Assembly: GCA_945827765.1 (NCBI GenBank)
Contig: CALZPS010000072.1
Span: 1-7,475 of the forward strand
Direction: 5' to 3'
DNA: 7,475 nt
Source: an uncultured Lachnospiraceae bacterium
GTDB taxonomy: Bacteria; Bacillota; Clostridia; Lachnospirales; Lachnospiraceae
Shown: positions 1 through 6,613 of the stretch, piece after piece
Layout: every line of letters starts with the position of its first letter
How positions within the stretch are numbered: the stretch's first letter is position 1
The notes under the pieces: model-generated
Database searches by the model: none
What the model was told of the DNA's origin: nothing
The model's input: the letters and a program-made list of their open reading frames with translations, nothing else
Program-made: the position numbers and the translations under genes

Positions 1-48
1 CGAGATCTAGTACGGTCTCGTGGGCTCGGAGATGTGTATAAGAGACAG
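1..48. other. Illumina Nextera adapter (P7 end, i7 index, read-2 transposase sequence)
   Basis: This is synthetic sequence, not genome. Bases 1-6 (CGAGAT) match the 3' end of the P7 primer. Bases 7-14 (CTAGTACG) sit at the i7 index position and match, from memory, Nextera index N702. Bases 15-48 are the Nextera read-2 adapter and end in the 19-base Tn5 mosaic end AGATGTGTATAAGAGACAG at 30-48. Genomic sequence begins at 49, where the purL frame joins the adapter. The adapter is open in that frame, so purL appears to run off the edge. Confidence 0.98.
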
Positions 49-2152
49 TAGATACACTGTCCGTTGTTCCGTTCAGTACCGGGACCTTCGCCACCATCGT
101 CTGTGTCTCCGTCATCTGATACAAACCGCCGTGCGGCATAAATACAGAGCCTGCGCCGATGGATCCGTCAAACATCTCCACCAGACCTTTCTGCGAGCAC
201 ACATTCAAATCAGACAATACAGAAAGCCACTTCTCACGGACATCACCAACTTCTGCTCTCACAAACAAGGAGTCTTTTTTCGCCGGAATCTCTACTTCCA
301 CTTCCGTCTCCTGATGGGCACCGTTCGTGTCAAGGAACGCACGGGAAATATTGACGATTTCTTTTCCTCTCCACTTCAGAACCAGTCTCGGTTCCTCCGT
401 TACAACTGCCACCTCGGTCGCCTCCAGATTTTCCTCCTTGGCATATGCCATGAACTGTGCCACATCCTTCGGGTCAACCACAACTGCCATACGCTCCTGA
501 GACTCAGAGATGGCAATTTCCGTACCATCTAAGCCGGCATATTTCTTCGGCACTTTATCCAAATCCACAATCAGCCCTGCTGCCAGCTCCCCGATTGCCA
601 CGGACACACCGCCGGCACCAAAGTCATTACATTTCTTAATCAGCGCACTGACTTCCTCACGCCGAAACATTCTCTGAATCTTACGCTCGGTCGGCGGATT
701 TCCTTTCTGTACCTCTGCACCGCAGGTCTCGATAGACTCCTCGGTGTGTACTTTAGAAGATCCCGTCGCGCCGCCGCAGCCGTCACGTCCTGTACGTCCG
801 CCCAGCAGAATAATGATATCGCCCGGGTCAGAGGTTTCGCGAATCACCGCACGTCTCGGAGCTGCACCCATGACCGCACCGATTTCCATACGTTTTGCCA
901 CATAATTCGGATGATAGATTTCTTTGACCGCACCGGTCGCCAGACCAATCTGATTGCCGTAGGAGCTGTATCCCTTTGCCGCACCACGCACCAGTTTCTT
1001 CTGAGGCAGTTTACCTTTCAACGTATCTTTCACGGATACGGTAGGATCTGCTGCGCCGGTCACGCGCATAGCCTGATATACATAGGTACGTCCTGACAGC
1101 GGGTCGCGGATTGCACCTCCGAGACAAGTAGCCGCACCACCGAACGGTTCAATCTCTGTCGGATGATTGTGCGTCTCATTTTTGAAATTAATCAGCCATT
1201 CTTCTTCCACCCCGTCCACTTTAATCGGCACAACGATACTACATGCATTAATTTCATCAGATTCTTCCTGATCCTGCAGCTTGCCCTCTTTTTTCAGTTT
1301 TCTCATGGCCATCAAAGCCAAATCCATCAGACAGACAAACTTATCTTCTCTGCCAGCAAAAATCTCACTGTGGTCTTTCAAATACTGCTTGTAAGTATTT
1401 TCAATCGGTTCACGGTAATCACCGTCGTCAAATCTGACGTTCGTCAACTCCGTGGAAAAAGTCGTATGACGGCAGTGATCAGACCAGTAAGTATCCAACA
1501 CACGGATTTCTGTCATAGACGGATCACGCTTTTCTTCCCCCGCGAAATAATTCTGAATATGCTGAAAGTCTTTAAACGTCATTGCCAGCCCCAGGGAACT
1601 ATAAAGCGTATGCAGTTCTTCCTCCGGCATTGACGTAAAACCTTCAAAAATCTTTACATCTTCCGGCTCGTCAAACACTGTCACCAGCGTGTCCGGCTTG
1701 TCCATTCCGGTCTCGCGGGAATCAACCGGGTTGATGCAGTGATTTTTGACGGCTGCAAATTCCTCTTCGCTGATTTCTCCTTCAATCACATACGTCATCG
1801 CCGTGCGGATGACAGGCTGCTCGTCCTCGTTGATGAACTGTATGCACTGCTCGGCTGAATCCGCTCTCTGGTCAAACTGTCCCGGCAGAAATTCCACAGA
1901 AAATACTCTGTCAGATTCATTTTTCGGAAAACTCTCCAGATATAAGAGATCCACCGGTGGTTCCGCAAATACACCGTTGCAGGCTTTTTTGAATGTCTCA
2001 TCGGAAACATTCTCCACATCATAGCGAATCAGCACCCGCACACCGCTCACTGCCATGATACCCAGATAATGACGGATCTCATGACGCAGTTCTTTCGCCT
2101 GCACGGCAAAATCTGCTTTCTTTTCCACATAAACTCGTCTTACATTACTCAT
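49..2152 (-). CDS. purL: Phosphoribosylformylglycinamidine synthase (FGAM synthase), N-terminal ~701 residues, cut by adapter
   Basis: The enzyme converts FGAR, glutamine and ATP to FGAM in de novo purine synthesis in the cytosol. The frame is open from ATG at 2152 to the adapter, with AAGGAG at 2166-2161 on the minus strand as ribosome binding site. An N-terminal PurS-like region (about 1-140) is followed by the linker motif YWSDHCRHTTF at 222-232, the first AIRS-type ATP/substrate domain with NHPTEIEPFGG from 329 and the glycine-rich GGRTGRDGCGGATGSS at about 450-465, then SESQERM near 550 and MFDGSIGAGSV near 660, where the second AIRS half begins. Fusion of the PurS-like and first PurL parts points to the long single-chain form (about 1,250 residues; I think the clade II type of Clostridia). 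The glutaminase domain with its catalytic cysteine would lie beyond the cut. No frameshift was seen. No purine-box operator or riboswitch is evident in the 100-base upstream gap. Confidence 0.96.
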
Positions 2153-2252
2153 ACTTGTATCTCCTTCGTTTCTATAATATAAGTTTTTCAATTTGCATTC
2201 TACTGTAACTATATCATACCGATTCTCATAAGTAAAATTAATATCATTAAAT

Positions 2253-2957
2253 CTACTCATTAGTCTGGCTAATATTGTTGCTTTTTCGTCCAAAAACAAT
2301 GCTGACAATAAGAAGCGCCACCAGTCCTGCCACAAACAGACCGCCGATTCGGAGTACAAAATCAAAGAACAATCCTTCCGGCAGCATCCGGATCATATAA
2401 TCTGTGGCAGGATCGAACAGCCACAAATCATTGTCAAAGAAAATCTCATGGAACAACGTAAATACCGCATTGAAATCTCTTGCCACCGCAATCCCGAGTA
2501 TTAAAAGCGCAGCCGCCAGCACACCAAGTACAATCTGATAACTTCGGGATAAAATCCGGAGCAGATCCGCCTTTGAGATCATCAGGATCAGCAGACACAC
2601 GACCGCCAAAACTTCCGCATATCGACGCAGCGCCAAACCGCCCAAGAACATCTCCCGCACTTCTCCCATATGAAACCGGTCCTGTTCGTTAAAGAAATCC
2701 TGCTCTTTATCCCCGACAGTTGTCATTACGCTTAGATTTTCCCTCTCTCCGCGCAGATATGCCATCATTTCCCGCGTCACATACATGGTGTCCTCCATCG
2801 ACATCTCCAACTCGGAGAGCACCCCATATTTTTCATATTCTTTCCTGTAAAAATCAAAGTCCGCATACATCGCAGCCTCGAAACAGGAAATCAACAATAC
2901 AGTCATCAGGAAAACTGCCGCCGCAATCCCCGCTGTCCATTCTAGTACCTTTTTCAT
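2253..2957 (-). CDS. TIGR01906/DUF1461 integral membrane protein, Lit-like (lipoprotein intramolecular transacylase family)
   Basis: A 234-residue membrane protein with four hydrophobic segments at about 8-28, 114-128, 139-158 and 200-223, and a large outward loop at about 29-112. Two conserved blocks identify the family: FFNEQDRFHMGEVREMF (88-104) and FHEIFFDNDLWLFDPATD (169-186). Characterised family members in low-GC Firmicutes (Lit) move an acyl chain within diacylglyceryl lipoproteins to give lyso-form lipoproteins, using two histidines. His96 and His170 sit in the matching blocks, so both expected residues are present. That this copy has Lit activity is inference; many clostridial TIGR01906 proteins are untested. 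The ATG at 2957 follows AGGA/GAGG with 9 bases spacing. It is divergent from the LysR gene and lies 100 bases upstream of purL on the same strand, with no visible terminator between them, so some read-through into purL is possible. Confidence 0.88.
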   Translation of the reverse strand: MKKVLEWTAGIAAAVFLMTVLLISCFEAAMYADFDFYRKEYEKYGVLSELEMSMEDTMYVTREMMAYLRGERENLSVMTTVGDKEQDFFNEQDRFHMGEVREMFLGGLALRRYAEVLAVVCLLILMISKADLLRILSRSYQIVLGVLAAALLILGIAVARDFNAVFTLFHEIFFDNDLWLFDPATDYMIRMLPEGLFFDFVLRIGGLFVAGLVALLIVSIVFGRKSNNISQTNE

Positions 2958-2979
2958 TCACATATTCCTCATATTTACA

Positions 2980-3008
2980 TTGCATTTCTTTTTCTATTCG
3001 CTTATAAT
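2980..3008 (+). promoter_or_regulatory. Sigma-A type promoter of the lysR gene
   Basis: TTGCAT at 2980-2985 and a perfect TATAAT at 3003-3008 are separated by exactly 17 bases. The start point is predicted near 3015, giving a leader of about 37 bases before the ATG at 3052. The -35 box contains the TTG that would otherwise be read as an upstream start codon for the regulator. Confidence 0.85.
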
Positions 3009-3026
3009 AAAATCAACTTTTATAAG
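3001..3026. promoter_or_regulatory. Inverted repeat overlapping the lysR promoter, candidate operator
   Basis: Perfect 7-base arms CTTATAA (3001-3007) and TTATAAG (3020-3026) are separated by 12 bases. The left arm covers the -10 box and the right arm lies just past the predicted start point. AT-rich dyads between divergent genes are typical LysR-family sites, so binding here would fit autorepression and possible control of the divergent membrane protein gene. The arms are AT-rich and a chance repeat is not excluded. Confidence 0.5.
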
Positions 3027-3038
3027 ATTTTCTAATAT

Positions 3039-3043
3039 GGAGG
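3039..3043 (+). promoter_or_regulatory. Ribosome binding site fixing the lysR start
   Basis: GGAGG lies 8 bases before ATG 3052. It supports that start over the upstream in-frame TTG at 2980, which falls inside the -35 box and would add 24 residues not expected before a LysR helix-turn-helix. Confidence 0.9.
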
Positions 3044-3051
3044 TATCTTCT

Positions 3052-3924
3052 ATGGATATCAACTATGAATTGTATAAAGTATTTTATTATGTGGCATCAA
3101 CTTTAAGTTTCTCGGAAGCCTCCAAGTATCTGTTTATTTCCCAGTCTGCAGTCAGCCAGTCTGTCAAGACACTGGAGCGCAAACTTGACCGCAAACTGTT
3201 TATCCGCAGCACAAAGCGTGTTCAGCTCACTCCCGAGGGAGAGATTTTGCTGCGCCATATTGAACCCGCCATGAATCTGATTCAGCGTGGGGAAAACCAG
3301 CTTTTGGACAGCGCCTCCACCGGCGGCCAGATCCGCATCGGTGCCAGCGACACTATCTGCCGTTATTTTCTGGTTCCCTATCTGGAACGGTTTCACAAAG
3401 AATTCCCGAATACCCACATCAAAGTCATCAATCAGACCTCCATTAAATGTGTGGAGCTGTTGGAGAGCGGTCAGGTGGATTTGGTCGTGGTCAACTATCC
3501 AAATCAATACCTGAGCAATGTATCCGCCATCCGCAAAATTCATTCGTTCAAAGACGTGTTTATCGCCAACCCCACATTTGACTCCCTGAACCGGAAAAAG
3601 CTGCCCTCCCGGCAGCTGTCGGAACAGCCGATATTAATGCTCGACCGCCACAGCACGACCAGTGAATTTCTGCATCGCCTGTTCCAGCAGCATCAACTCG
3701 ACCTCGTCCCTGAGATCGAACTGACCAGCAACGACCTGCTCATCGATTTGGCACGCATTGGTCTGGGCATTGCCTTTATCCCCGATTTTTGCCTGACACA
3801 GCACACGCATGATCTGTTTATCGTGGAGACAAAAGAAGAACTCCCCGAACGGGAACTGGTTATTGCCTATAATGAACAATTGCCTTTATCCCCCGCCGCC
3901 AAAGAGTTCTTGCATTATTTTTAG
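3052..3924 (+). CDS. LysR-family transcriptional regulator
   Basis: A 290-residue protein of standard LysR length. The N-terminal winged helix-turn-helix spans about 4-63, with the recognition region SEASKYLFISQSAVSQSVKT (21-40) followed by LERKLDRKLFIRSTKRVQLTPEG, then a linker helix at about 66-90. A periplasmic-binding-protein-like effector domain covers about 93-290 (QIRIGASDTICRYFLVPYL, later IDLARIGLGIAFIPDF). Such proteins act as tetramers that bind operators near their own and divergent promoters and respond to a small ligand. The ligand cannot be read from the sequence. The divergent neighbour is the TIGR01906 membrane protein gene, and an inverted repeat sits on the shared gap, so autoregulation and control of that gene are the simplest guesses. 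The 3' end faces pyk with only 18 bases between the stop codons. Confidence 0.95.
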   Translation: MDINYELYKVFYYVASTLSFSEASKYLFISQSAVSQSVKTLERKLDRKLFIRSTKRVQLTPEGEILLRHIEPAMNLIQRGENQLLDSASTGGQIRIGASDTICRYFLVPYLERFHKEFPNTHIKVINQTSIKCVELLESGQVDLVVVNYPNQYLSNVSAIRKIHSFKDVFIANPTFDSLNRKKLPSRQLSEQPILMLDRHSTTSEFLHRLFQQHQLDLVPEIELTSNDLLIDLARIGLGIAFIPDFCLTQHTHDLFIVETKEELPERELVIAYNEQLPLSPAAKEFLHYF

Positions 3925-3942
3925 GCATCAGGTTTTCATCGG

Positions 3943-5379
3943 TTACTCCACTTCGGCGATACGCATCATATTGCTCGCCCGGCGTTTTTCTCCCTGCACA
4001 TTGGTGGACGGGATACCTGCTGTCAGCACTACGATATCGCCCTCTTCCACATATTTTTTTACTAATGCAATCTCAATTGCCCCATCAGAGATATCCTCTG
4101 TCGTCTTAAATTCCAGTGATTTGAGTGGGCGTACGCCCCAGTAAATGGACATCCGGCGCAGGGTGCGCTCATTTGGCGTCACACCCAGTATATCCTGTTT
4201 TGGTTTCAGGTTTGACATCACTCTTGCCGTAGCTCCGGAAACCGTCGGCGTGATGATGCATTTTGCCTGAAGATTCTCTGCCGCCAAAACCGAGGAGTAC
4301 GCTATCGCACTGGATATCCCTGATTTCAGATGTCCGCCTGCCTGACTCAAAAACAAATCATAGTCCAAATGCTTTTCCGCGCTTTCGATAATATGAACCA
4401 TCATCTGCAAAGCTTCCACAGGATATTTACCTGCTGCCGTCTCTCCCGAAAGCATCACGGCATCCGTCCCGTCATATACCGCATTGGCAACGTCCGTCAC
4501 CTCTGCTCTTGTCGGGCGTGGATTACGGATCATAGAATCCAGCATCTGCGTCGCCGTGATAACGGTCTTGAAATTTGCGTTTGCTTTCTGAATCATCTGT
4601 TTTTGCAGATAAGGTAATTCCTCCGCAGCAATCTCCACTCCGAGATCTCCCCGCGCCACCATGATGCCGTCCGCCGCGCGCAAAATCTCGTCGATATTGC
4701 TGATTCCTTCCGCATTTTCAATCTTGGCAATAATCGGAATATAAGGAGCTTTCATTTCTTTCAGCAGAGCACGGATTTCCAAAATACATTCTGCATTACG
4801 CACAAATGATGCCGCGATAAAATCTACTTCCTGCTCCACGCCAAAACGGACATCCTCTTTGTCTTTTTCCGTAATAGCAGGCAGTCTGACCGCCACATTC
4901 GGCACATTCACTCCTTTGCGCTCGCCTAATTCACCGCCATTGATTATCCTGCAGATAATTTCTGTATGATTCTTTCCGGTCACTTCCAGTTCAATCAGAC
5001 CGTCATCAATAAGAATCTTTTTCCCTTTCTCCACGTCCTGCAAAAGTCCCGGATAGGTGATGGACACCTTCTCCTTGTTTCCCACAATCTCTTCTGTGGA
5101 CAAGATGAACGTCTCCCCCTGCTCCAGAAAAACTTTCTGTCCTCCCTCCAGTACTCCGGTACGGATTTCCGGTCCCTTCGTATCCAGAAGAATCGCCACA
5201 TTGGACTGTTCTTCCGCACGCAGTTGTTTGAGCATATCCATCCGCTGTTTATGTTCCTCGTAATCCCCGTGCGAAAAATTGAATCTTGCCACATCCATCC
5301 CATTTTGTATCAGACTGCGCATCACTTCCTTGTCATCCGTTCGCGGTCCCATTGTACAGATTACTTTTGTTTTTTTCAT
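3943..5379 (-). CDS. pyk: Pyruvate kinase
   Basis: Catalyses phosphoenolpyruvate + ADP to pyruvate + ATP, the last step of glycolysis, in the cytosol. The chosen start gives 478 residues. Seen in order: MKKTKVICTMGP at the N-terminus, NFSHGD (34-39), LDTKGPEIRTG (65-75) leading into the B domain (about 73-170), IIAKIEN (216-222) with catalytic Lys219, the metal/substrate loop MVARGDLGVE (240-249), TATQMLDSM (275-283) and LSGETAAGKYP. The Thr/Glu pair in DTKGPE is the signature of K+-dependent enzymes, so K+ dependence is predicted. The length matches the core enzyme and lacks the extra C-terminal PEP-utiliser-like domain of Bacillus-type enzymes. It lies 72 bases downstream of the rhomboid-like gene on the same strand with no terminator seen, so the two probably form an operon. 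An ATG 21 bases upstream (5400) is in frame but has no ribosome binding site. Confidence 0.97.
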   Translation of the reverse strand: MKKTKVICTMGPRTDDKEVMRSLIQNGMDVARFNFSHGDYEEHKQRMDMLKQLRAEEQSNVAILLDTKGPEIRTGVLEGGQKVFLEQGETFILSTEEIVGNKEKVSITYPGLLQDVEKGKKILIDDGLIELEVTGKNHTEIICRIINGGELGERKGVNVPNVAVRLPAITEKDKEDVRFGVEQEVDFIAASFVRNAECILEIRALLKEMKAPYIPIIAKIENAEGISNIDEILRAADGIMVARGDLGVEIAAEELPYLQKQMIQKANANFKTVITATQMLDSMIRNPRPTRAEVTDVANAVYDGTDAVMLSGETAAGKYPVEALQMMVHIIESAEKHLDYDLFLSQAGGHLKSGISSAIAYSSVLAAENLQAKCIITPTVSGATARVMSNLKPKQDILGVTPNERTLRRMSIYWGVRPLKSLEFKTTEDISDGAIEIALVKKYVEEGDIVVLTAGIPSTNVQGEKRRASNMMRIAEVE

Positions 5380-5390
5380 ACGCTTTCTAA

Positions 5391-5395
5391 CCTCC
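5391..5395 (-). promoter_or_regulatory. Ribosome binding site deciding the pyk start
   Basis: GGAGG on the minus strand lies 11 bases before ATG 5379, where the conserved MKKTKVICTMGP begins. It falls inside the codons that would follow the alternative ATG at 5400, which itself has no AG-rich motif in front. The spacing is slightly long. Confidence 0.75.
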
Positions 5396-5451
5396 GTCAT
5401 GCTGATATTGCTATTCTGAGATACTTACGGATTGCTGCGCACTTTGTGCTC

Positions 5452-6321
5452 TCACAATTCCTTTACGTGTTCATGTGTAAATAAATGTTCATTACAGTAT
5501 TCGTAATTTCCTTTACATTTGGAACAAAATCTGAATTCCAGATTCGGATTATCTAATTCTGTCCGTCCGCACACTGCACACCGGTGTCTGGCTCCGTTCC
5601 CATACTGCATCTTCGGACGCTCCACCTGCTTTTTATACTTCCGCTTGCGCATCTGTTCTTTCGGTGAATACGTTTTCATGTTCCTGCCGGAAAAGAAGAA
5701 CAATATAAAATTCAAAAGCGATGCGATAATGACAATGCGGATGGCTACATTTCCGCGCAGCATATCCCACACCAGCAGTACGGCATAAGCGATTCCCAGC
5801 CATTTTACCTTGAGCGGAATGATAAAATACAACAGTACTTCCATATCCGGAAACATTGCCGCGAAAGCAAGGAAAATGGACATATTGATATAATATGTGC
5901 TGAAGAACATACAGTAAACCGTCACATTCATCGCAACCATCGCTGCCTCTTTTACCGTCACTGCATAATATGCCCACATCACAAAAGATCCTGCCACCGT
6001 AAACAATAGCCCGGAGAATATATAAATATTATAACGGAATGCCCCCCAGCTGCGCTCGAGTGCCCTTCCCACAGAATAATAAAAAATCAGCATAATCAGA
6101 ATCGTGAGTGGATTTCCGCTGGGCGGCACCAGAACCCAGGAAATGATTCTCCACACCTGTCCCTGCATGATAAGTATTGGATTCAGCACCAGCCACTGAA
6201 ATAAATCCGGAAGGAAAAGGTCAATTCCATACCCAACCACATAAGCTCCAATCAGATACATCGTCAGATTGTTGATTGCATAACGTCCAAATTTTCTCTC
6301 CATTTTATTCAGCCAATTCAA
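5452..6321 (-). CDS. Rhomboid-fold membrane protein without catalytic residues, with C-terminal Cys/His metal-binding tail
   Basis: A 289-residue protein. Residues about 17-212 form a multi-helix membrane domain resembling rhomboids, including the FIIPLKVKWLG turn (166-176) typical between late helices. Active rhomboids need a GxSG serine and a membrane histidine. There is no GxSG here, and no histidine at all before residue 246, so protease activity is very unlikely. A basic linker (about 213-236, KEQMRKRKYKK) leads to a cytosolic tail with Cys248, Cys251, Cys266, Cys269, Cys276, His279, His283 and His285, enough for one or two zinc sites. I recognise it as a family common in Lachnospiraceae, often labelled rhomboid protease; function is unknown. 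The start is TTG 6321. It is first in a likely two-gene operon with pyk and diverges from the activase gene. Confidence 0.85.
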   Translation of the reverse strand: MNWLNKMERKFGRYAINNLTMYLIGAYVVGYGIDLFLPDLFQWLVLNPILIMQGQVWRIISWVLVPPSGNPLTILIMLIFYYSVGRALERSWGAFRYNIYIFSGLLFTVAGSFVMWAYYAVTVKEAAMVAMNVTVYCMFFSTYYINMSIFLAFAAMFPDMEVLLYFIIPLKVKWLGIAYAVLLVWDMLRGNVAIRIVIIASLLNFILFFFSGRNMKTYSPKEQMRKRKYKKQVERPKMQYGNGARHRCAVCGRTELDNPNLEFRFCSKCKGNYEYCNEHLFTHEHVKEL

Positions 6322-6331
6322 CCTGTTTTTT

Positions 6332-6337
6332 CTCCTT
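6332..6337 (-). promoter_or_regulatory. Ribosome binding site supporting a TTG start for the rhomboid-like gene
   Basis: AAGGAG on the minus strand lies 10 bases before TTG 6321. The next in-frame ATG (6303, giving MERKFGRY) is 28 bases away, too far for this site, and would lose NWLNK, which I recall as conserved in the family. A TTG start is therefore preferred. Confidence 0.8.
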
Positions 6338-6372
6338 TTTGTTTGTATTTTACTTTTATCGTTCTATGTCAC

Positions 6373-6401
6373 ATTGTACTGTCTGTGGTTTTGTTTGTCA
6401 A
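6373..6401 (-). promoter_or_regulatory. Strong sigma-A promoter for the rhomboid-like gene and pyk
   Basis: On the minus strand a perfect TTGACA (6401-6396) and TACAAT (6378-6373) are separated by 17 bases. Transcription should start near 6366, giving a leader of about 45 bases before TTG 6321. It probably also drives pyk downstream. Confidence 0.85.
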
Positions 6402-6486
6402 ATATATGTTGTCCGGTTTCTTCTTAGTTTAGAGAATTTTCCTATATATATTCCACAAAAAATCAAAATCTGGAGCAGAATGCCAA

Positions 6487-6515
6487 TTGTCTTTTTTTTT
6501 GTTTTGTCGTATAAT
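6487..6515 (+). promoter_or_regulatory. Promoter of the activase gene
   Basis: TTGTCT at 6487-6492 (four of six consensus bases) and a perfect TATAAT at 6510-6515 are separated by 17 bases of a T-rich spacer. The start is predicted near 6522, leaving a leader of about 90 bases before ATG 6614. No stable hairpin was noticed in that leader. Confidence 0.75.
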
Positions 6516-6601
6516 TTACGTTAGTGTCTGTTTTTCCCAAATAAAACACCATTTTAATAGATAACAAGCAAATTTCAGAAAAACATACAATATTGATAAA
6601 A

Positions 6602-6608
6602 AGAGGGA
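6602..6608 (+). promoter_or_regulatory. Ribosome binding site fixing the activase start
   Basis: AGAGGGA lies 5 bases before ATG 6614. An in-frame TTG at 6593 would add seven residues, but this site would then fall inside the gene and nothing similar precedes the TTG. Confidence 0.8.
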
Positions 6609-6613
6609 TACTT

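Larger units (their letters stand above)
6322..6613. other. AT-rich divergent intergenic region
   Basis: These 292 bases separate the rhomboid-like gene and the activase gene and carry one promoter per strand, with the two -35 boxes facing each other about 85 bases apart. The stretch between them (6402-6486) is AT-rich, with a TATATATA run near 6453-6460. I found no convincing operator dyad, riboswitch or small gene in it. Confidence 0.7.

Noticed and set aside
49..2024. Several plus-strand frames of 60-156 codons and one short minus frame (1795-2022)
   Set aside because: All lie over the purL frame, which carries unmistakable family motifs; the others have no recognisable content.
2153..2252. 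Promoter for purL in the 100-base gap (TATGAT at 2218-2213, or TATTAT at 2179-2174, minus strand)
   Set aside because: Neither has a -35 box better than three of six bases at 17-base spacing; the gap is so AT-rich that -10-like hexamers are expected by chance.
2259..2273. Inverted repeat ATTAG-N5-CTAAT at the end of the Lit-like gene as a terminator
   Set aside because: Only five AT-rich pairs, lying within the coding end, and not followed by a T-run on the minus strand.
2980..3051. Upstream TTG start for the LysR regulator
   Set aside because: The TTG is part of the -35 box, upstream of the predicted transcription start, and GGAGG precedes ATG 3052.
5380..5400. ATG at 5400 as the pyk start
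   Set aside because: No ribosome binding site precedes it, and GGAGG plus the conserved MKKTK sequence point to 5379.
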